Program-made: the position numbers and the translations under genes
Source: Thermoplasmatota archaeon
Lineage (GTDB): Archaea > Thermoplasmatota > JAQUQK01
Assembly: GCA_028716125.1 (NCBI GenBank)
Contig: JAQUQK010000069.1
Location: 1-8,955, forward strand
Length of the DNA: 8,955 nucleotides
Direction of reading: 5' to 3'
Shown here: piece by piece, positions 5,133 to 8,955 of the stretch
Position numbering within the stretch: position 1 is the first letter of the stretch
How the letters are laid out: every line of letters begins with the position of its first letter
Notes under the pieces: model-generated
Seen by the model: the letters and a program-made list of their open reading frames with translations, nothing else
Told to the model about the DNA's origin: nothing
The model's database searches: none

Positions 5133-7163
5133 TCATCGTTTTCCGCTTTTGCTTTTTGTCTTTGCGCCATTGATTTTTCCAGCGGCGGCAAACGCGAGTA
5201 TCGCAATCGCGACCGACGCTTCAAATCCAGGCAGGCCGAGAAAACCCCTGCCTTGCTTTCCGTCGGGCGCATTTGTGCCATTCTGCTGAGGCGTGTAATT
5301 CATTATCGTCGTTCCGCCGATCGCATTTATCATTATCTGGTATCCGCTATAAGTCGGCGAATAGCTGGAGAGCCCATACGGATGGTCATTGTCCTCTATG
5401 GGGTTGGGAAGAACCGCGCCGACAAACGACACGTTTCCATCTCCCATCTTTATCCAGCCAAGCGTGGCGCTTTCTTCCCCGCCAGTGGTTCCGACAACCT
5501 TGCCGCCCTTTGAGGTCCATGAATCCGAGTTTACGCTCCATACCGGGCTTTCGTCGGACAGGATTGAAAAGCCAAGGGGCACTGGCTCATAAGTCTGCCT
5601 TGCCGTGCCGCGAACTTCTTTCACAAGCGCGTCGCTCCAATCCTGTATGTCTATATATCCTGCATAGAACGGGGATTCGGTTATGTCCGATTCAGATACT
5701 ATTTCAAGCGCCGAAAGCATCGTGGTTGCGCCATCGGTCAGCACAAGGTTTCCGCCGTTCTCTACGTATTTCTTGACGGCTTCGACGTATTTTGCATCTT
5801 TGCCGGCGTCGCTCTCGATTATGACGAGGGATGTGTAATCCTCAATCTTTGCCTTGCCTGAAACTATGTCGGCATATTTTACCGGAACTATCGGCTGGGT
5901 GGCGAACGTTCCAAGATCCGCCATGAAGTCCGTCGGGCAGACGTCGTATGGAGTCGAGTTTTCAGCGCCAGAATCGCGCCCGGCAATTCTTGGGATTTCC
6001 AGATATGCCACTTTTCCGGGAAGCGAAACCCACGGCTTGGGGTCTGTCTGGGAGAGACATATCATGTTGTTTATTATCGTCCTGACCGACTGTACGTGCA
6101 GGTATTCGAGCGGGATTGTCCATACATTGTTTGGAGCCGTGTGGCTGAGCATCAGCTCATAGTCGAGGCCGGTGAGATTGAGGCCGTCGTGCAGCGTCAG
6201 CCAGTCTCCCATGAAACCCGAATCAGTGTATCCGAGCGCATCCCAGCAGGCGCCCCACATCGCGGGCTTGATTTCGGTTCCTGTAATGCTCTGCAATTGC
6301 TCAAGTGCGCTCCCGCTCAGGTTCTCGTAGAGCGCATTGTAGACTGTTTTTGCGCATTCGACCTGTTTGTACATCTCGCGGAACGTATATTCGCCTGCAG
6401 GCATCATTACGTCGACGAATGACTGTTTGAGCGTTGATACATATCCTGGATCCATTGCAAGCGCGGCATCAAGCGCGTCCACAAGCATCCCGTGGATGTC
6501 CGCGCCATAGTAGAATTTCTGTCCGCTGGCGACGCGGCCTGTGAGATTGGCGTACATTGAAATGGATTCGGGCTCGCTGAGCGGGGAATACGGACCGTAT
6601 ATCCATCCTACAACGGGCCATTCGCGGTTCAGGTCTACGCCGTTGTCGTTCCCCCTGTTATACATTGCTCCGCCTTGGCTTATGTCGCCTGCAATCCATC
6701 CATCGGGATTGAGGAAATTGAACAATATTACGGTATTGTCGAGTATTTTCATCATTGCCGGATCTGAAGTCAAGGCCCAGTCCTCGATTACGCGCATCTG
6801 CCCTTCCGCGCCTCCGCGCTCGTTTCCATGCGTCGAGCCGGAGAAGTATAGGAAGCGTCTCTGCTCGTATGGGGTCGCAGACTTCTCGTTTGTCACTTCA
6901 ACCTGGTAAACCTCGTGCCCTCCGACTGATGTTCCCACTACGTTTACCTTCAGCCTGTCCGGAAACTTGCTTTCAAGATATGCGATTCCGCTCTGGAACT
7001 CGTTCCAGGTAACGAAGCCCACACATTCATACGGCTCCGGGAAAACGCGCCCCAGCGCAAGATATGCGGCATCGTTGTCGGCAACAGGAGTCGCGGCCGC
7101 AATTGGCGAAAAAGCAGGCAGCGCAAGCGCTACCAATACCACAGCGCAAAGAAATTTATTCAT
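5133..7163 (-). CDS. Secreted M14 zinc carboxypeptidase with PGF-CTERM anchor
   Basis: This 676-residue exported peptidase begins with a signal peptide (MNKFLCAVVLVALALPAFSP, cleavage probably after IAAA near residue 24). The M14 catalytic domain spans about 45-370. Zinc ligands are His112 and Glu115 in THGNE and His224 in DIHG; substrate-binding Asn179-Arg180 lie in GVDLNRE; Glu336 in GLDYELMLSH is the likely catalytic base. Residues 383-480 (KVAYLEIP..SLVIIESDAG..KKYVENGGNLVLTDGA) resemble the flavodoxin-like/class I glutamine amidotransferase fold seen as an accessory domain in extracellular hydrolases. A mostly beta region follows. The C-terminus, LPGFEASVAIAILAFAAAG plus a Lys-rich tail, is a PGF-CTERM signal, which archaeosortase A replaces with a lipid anchor. 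It therefore probably trims peptides at the cell surface. The frame extends 27 codons upstream, but the ATG at 7163 begins the signal peptide and lies about 29 bases from a TATA box. The cleaved substrate is unknown. Confidence 0.92.
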   Translation of the reverse strand: MNKFLCAVVLVALALPAFSPIAAATPVADNDAAYLALGRVFPEPYECVGFVTWNEFQSGIAYLESKFPDRLKVNVVGTSVGGHEVYQVEVTNEKSATPYEQRRFLYFSGSTHGNERGGAEGQMRVIEDWALTSDPAMMKILDNTVILFNFLNPDGWIAGDISQGGAMYNRGNDNGVDLNREWPVVGWIYGPYSPLSEPESISMYANLTGRVASGQKFYYGADIHGMLVDALDAALAMDPGYVSTLKQSFVDVMMPAGEYTFREMYKQVECAKTVYNALYENLSGSALEQLQSITGTEIKPAMWGACWDALGYTDSGFMGDWLTLHDGLNLTGLDYELMLSHTAPNNVWTIPLEYLHVQSVRTIINNMICLSQTDPKPWVSLPGKVAYLEIPRIAGRDSGAENSTPYDVCPTDFMADLGTFATQPIVPVKYADIVSGKAKIEDYTSLVIIESDAGKDAKYVEAVKKYVENGGNLVLTDGATTMLSALEIVSESDITESPFYAGYIDIQDWSDALVKEVRGTARQTYEPVPLGFSILSDESPVWSVNSDSWTSKGGKVVGTTGGEESATLGWIKMGDGNVSFVGAVLPNPIEDNDHPYGLSSYSPTYSGYQIMINAIGGTTIMNYTPQQNGTNAPDGKQGRGFLGLPGFEASVAIAILAFAAAGKINGAKTKSKSGKR

Positions 7164-7185
7164 AAAAGAAGGTAAATATTGATTT

Positions 7186-7195
7186 TCAATATAAA
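7186..7195 (-). promoter_or_regulatory. TATA box of the M14 peptidase gene
   Basis: Minus-strand TTTATATTGA is centred about 27-29 bases before the ATG at 7163, consistent with a leaderless or nearly leaderless transcript. No Shine-Dalgarno is present. This makes the peptidase a transcription unit separate from the upstream DUF362 gene, although read-through across the 70-base gap is possible. Confidence 0.6.
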
Positions 7196-7233
7196 TCTTG
7201 TTTAAGCCAGGCTGCGAAAATCGCCATCTGGAC

Positions 7234-8283
7234 TCAAATCTCAATCAGCCGGTATTTCCTGCTCCCAAGCCCCAGTTTTTCGGCGTATTCAAGCTGAACC
7301 CTGCCGTCGACTTTGTTCAATTCCTTGAAGATGTCTCGCCCCTCGCTTTTGCAGACAAGGTCATGGCACGCCTGGTCGATTGCAACAGGGTCGCGCGAAA
7401 CGAGGATTCCGATGTCCTTTGCGACTTTTTCCATCTTTATCGGCATGCAGTCGCAGAATTTCGTGATATTTGAAACGACGTTCATGTATGCAGCATTTTT
7501 GCCGAAATTCAGAAGTGCGCCGTATGCAAATTCGACCATGCGCTCTTGAAGCGCCTCCGCGTCGGTCCACTCTACTGAAAGAGCGTGCTTTGGACAAAAG
7601 GCAACGCATTCGCCGCATCCGACGCATTTTTCCCTGTCGATTTCCGTGAACTTTCCGATTTTTATCGCACCAGCCGAGCAATACTTGGCGCAAATGCCGC
7701 AGACTACGCACTTCTGCGCATCCAGTTCAGGTTTGACAATGGAGTGCATCATCTGCTTTCCGCCGCGGCTTCCCATTCCCATTCCGATGTTTTTGAGCGC
7801 CCCGCCAAATCCCGTGTTTTCATGCCCCTTGAAATGCGAAAGAACGAAAAGCGACTGCGCGTCCTTGAATCCAAGACCGATTTTGACACTCTTGAAATGC
7901 TTGAGGTTTACTGGGACTTCGTAGAAATCGCGCCCGATAAGGCCGTCCGCGATAATCGTTGGCGCTCCCACGTTCTCAATGCCAAAGCCGTGCGCCTGGG
8001 CAAGTTCCAGATGGCAAACCGCATTCCAGCGCTTGCGGTGGTAAAGCGTGTTGCAGTCCGCAAGATACGGAGTTGCGCCGCCTTTTTTCAGGCAGGAAAC
8101 GACTGCCTTTGCGTATTCTGGCCCAAGATATGTAACGTTCCCTTCTTCGCCAACGTGCAGCTTTACAGCGGTGTATCCTTTCGTGATTTTGCCAAAGCCC
8201 GCTTCTTCGCAGAGGCGCGAAATCGTCCCGCCGATTTCCTTTTTCGTCTTTGGCACCGGGGCAAACCACACGTCTGAGACCAT
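7234..8283 (-). CDS. DUF362 family protein with two [4Fe-4S] ferredoxin motifs
   Basis: This is a cytosolic iron-sulfur protein of 349 residues. The N-terminal DUF362 domain begins MVSDVWFAPVPKTKKEI and carries the family's conserved stretch around 149-169 (SHFKGHENTGFGGALKNIG). A two-cluster ferredoxin insert follows: Cys192-x2-Cys195-x2-Cys198-x3-Cys202 and Cys220-x2-Cys223-x2-Cys226-x3-Cys230, each spaced for a [4Fe-4S] cluster. The DUF362 fold then resumes (VSRDPVAIDQACHDLV, 295-310). An extra Cys277-x-Cys279 lies after the ferredoxin part. Such proteins are common in anaerobic archaea and bacteria; the physiological reaction is not established, and an electron-transfer or redox-sensing role is inference. 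I prefer the ATG at 8283 to an in-frame TTG two codons upstream because M-V-S-D-V-W-F matches the usual family start. There is no clear Shine-Dalgarno. The peptidase gene downstream has its own promoter. Confidence 0.92.
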   Translation of the reverse strand: MVSDVWFAPVPKTKKEIGGTISRLCEEAGFGKITKGYTAVKLHVGEEGNVTYLGPEYAKAVVSCLKKGGATPYLADCNTLYHRKRWNAVCHLELAQAHGFGIENVGAPTIIADGLIGRDFYEVPVNLKHFKSVKIGLGFKDAQSLFVLSHFKGHENTGFGGALKNIGMGMGSRGGKQMMHSIVKPELDAQKCVVCGICAKYCSAGAIKIGKFTEIDREKCVGCGECVAFCPKHALSVEWTDAEALQERMVEFAYGALLNFGKNAAYMNVVSNITKFCDCMPIKMEKVAKDIGILVSRDPVAIDQACHDLVCKSEGRDIFKELNKVDGRVQLEYAEKLGLGSRKYRLIEI

Positions 8284-8387
8284 ATCCAAAGGTATGCCGA
8301 AATCCTAGATTATGTTTACGCAAAGCGGACAAAACCGCGCAAGTTAATATACATCAGAAGCAATATCCGAATACGGGATTGGATTTT
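8284..8387. promoter_or_regulatory. Divergent promoter region between the DUF362 gene and the membrane protein gene
   Basis: These 104 bases separate two divergent genes. TTAATATA at 8344-8351 is a good TATA box for the plus-strand gene, predicting a start near 8374. A weaker A/T-rich stretch at about 8308-8317 (AAACATAATC on the minus strand) may serve the DUF362 gene. A small inverted repeat, GCGG-ACAAAA-CCGC (8325-8338), lies between them and could be chance. Confidence 0.5.
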
Positions 8388-8955
8388 ATGGCAGACGATG
8401 AGAAAAAGCCGGAAAGCTCAAGCGGCGATGCAGACAAGGAGCTAAAGGAAGCGATGCGCGAACTCGGCGCTTCCATGGAAAAACTCGGCAGGGAGCTTGG
8501 GCGCGCTGGCGAGCGCATAGGCAAGGAGGTTTCGGAAAGCGTTGAAAAAACAATAAAGAAAAGCGCCGAGACTTCAAGCGGAATGAGAAAGGCAGGATAC
8601 GTATTCGCGATAATCTGGGGCGTGGCATGGCTTGCGGTTTTCAACATCATACAGGACTTTCACCTCGTTTTCATAAAGCCGTCTTTTGCGACCTGGCTTC
8701 CCGTTGCAAATTCCATGATTGCCGCGTCAATCGCCTGCTATGCAGTGATGCTTGCCTACGACTCGCCCTGGTTTCGGATGCTTATGGAAATGATGACAAG
8801 CATTTTCGGGTTTGCCGCAGTCTACTGGCTGCTGAACATATATCCTCTGGACTTTGGCGCCATCGCCGGCCTCGGCTGGATCGACATACTTGTGAAAATC
8901 GGGCTTGTGTTCGCGATGGTGGGCCTTGGAATCGCGATAGTGGTGAACTTCATCA
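8388..8955 (+). CDS. Hypothetical membrane protein with amphipathic N-terminal helix (3' end outside window)
   Basis: The gene starts at the ATG at 8388 and is open to the window edge; 189 codons are visible. The protein begins with a charged, probably disordered stretch (MADDEKKPESSSGDADKE). A long amphipathic helix follows at about residues 17-62, with hydrophobic positions spaced in repeats (ELGASMEKLGRELGRAGERI). Four predicted membrane helices follow, near 70-88, 102-123, 131-151 and 164-188. No catalytic motif is visible and I do not recognise the family. The amphipathic helix could lie on the membrane or form a coiled coil. A weak Shine-Dalgarno (GGA, four bases before the ATG) and the TATA box at 8344-8351 support the start. 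It is divergent from the DUF362 gene. Confidence 0.8.
   Translation, partial: MADDEKKPESSSGDADKELKEAMRELGASMEKLGRELGRAGERIGKEVSESVEKTIKKSAETSSGMRKAGYVFAIIWGVAWLAVFNIIQDFHLVFIKPSFATWLPVANSMIAASIACYAVMLAYDSPWFRMLMEMMTSIFGFAAVYWLLNIYPLDFGAIAGLGWIDILVKIGLVFAMVGLGIAIVVNFI

Noticed and set aside
7164..7244. 27-codon N-terminal extension of the M14 peptidase
   Set aside because: It would bury the signal peptide, spans the TATA box, and overlaps the end of the DUF362 gene.
7585..8277. Long open frame (230 codons) on the plus strand
   Set aside because: It lies wholly antisense to the DUF362 gene, whose ferredoxin motifs are unmistakable; its own translation is rich in Arg, Phe and Ala with no domain.
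1..8955. CRISPR array, insertion sequence or prophage
   Set aside because: No regularly spaced repeats, transposase, integrase or terminal inverted repeats were seen.

Overview
The window is archaeal and about half G+C. Five independent signs agree. The tRNA-Ser gene has an intron just 3' of the anticodon. Start codons lie either about 20-30 bases behind TATA-like boxes (leaderless style) or behind GGTG/GGTGA Shine-Dalgarno sequences. A secreted peptidase ends in a PGF-CTERM anchor, the substrate tail of archaeosortase A. A small coiled-coil gene resembles the archaeal A-ATPase stalk subunit H (AhaH). The TrkH selectivity-filter loops look archaeal. PGF-CTERM points to a euryarchaeal lineage in the broad sense (methanogen or Thermoplasmatota-like), but I cannot name a species.

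Layout. Minus strand, 1-3734, read right to left: trkA (NAD-gated RCK regulator), trkH (K+ channel subunit), an ahaH-like stalk gene, a tRNA-Ser(GGA) gene with an intron, and the N-terminal part of a calcineurin-like metallophosphoesterase that runs off the left edge. trkA-trkH-ahaH are spaced by 12 and 2 bases and look like one transcript from a promoter just upstream of trkA. The 5' end of the tRNA gene and its leader are tandemly duplicated 64 bases upstream, which seems to have separated the intact tRNA from its promoter.

Plus strand, 3860-5106: two co-directional genes of unknown function. The first encodes a soluble acidic protein with a Cys-rich N-terminus. The second encodes a protein with a long acidic tail and two membrane helices. 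They share short acidic tryptophan motifs, suggesting they work together or interact with the same partner. The first diverges from trkA across a compact two-way promoter region.

Minus strand, 5133-8283: a DUF362-type protein with two [4Fe-4S] ferredoxin motifs, followed by a secreted M14 zinc carboxypeptidase with an extra C-terminal domain and the PGF-CTERM anchor. The peptidase has its own TATA box. Plus strand, from 8388 off the right edge: a membrane protein with a long amphipathic helix followed by four predicted membrane helices.

The K+ uptake genes form a clear functional unit. The other genes look like separate transcription units rather than one pathway. I see no CRISPR array, insertion sequence or prophage. 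The least conventional material is the duplicated tRNA 5' end and the unknown gene pair at 3860-5106.
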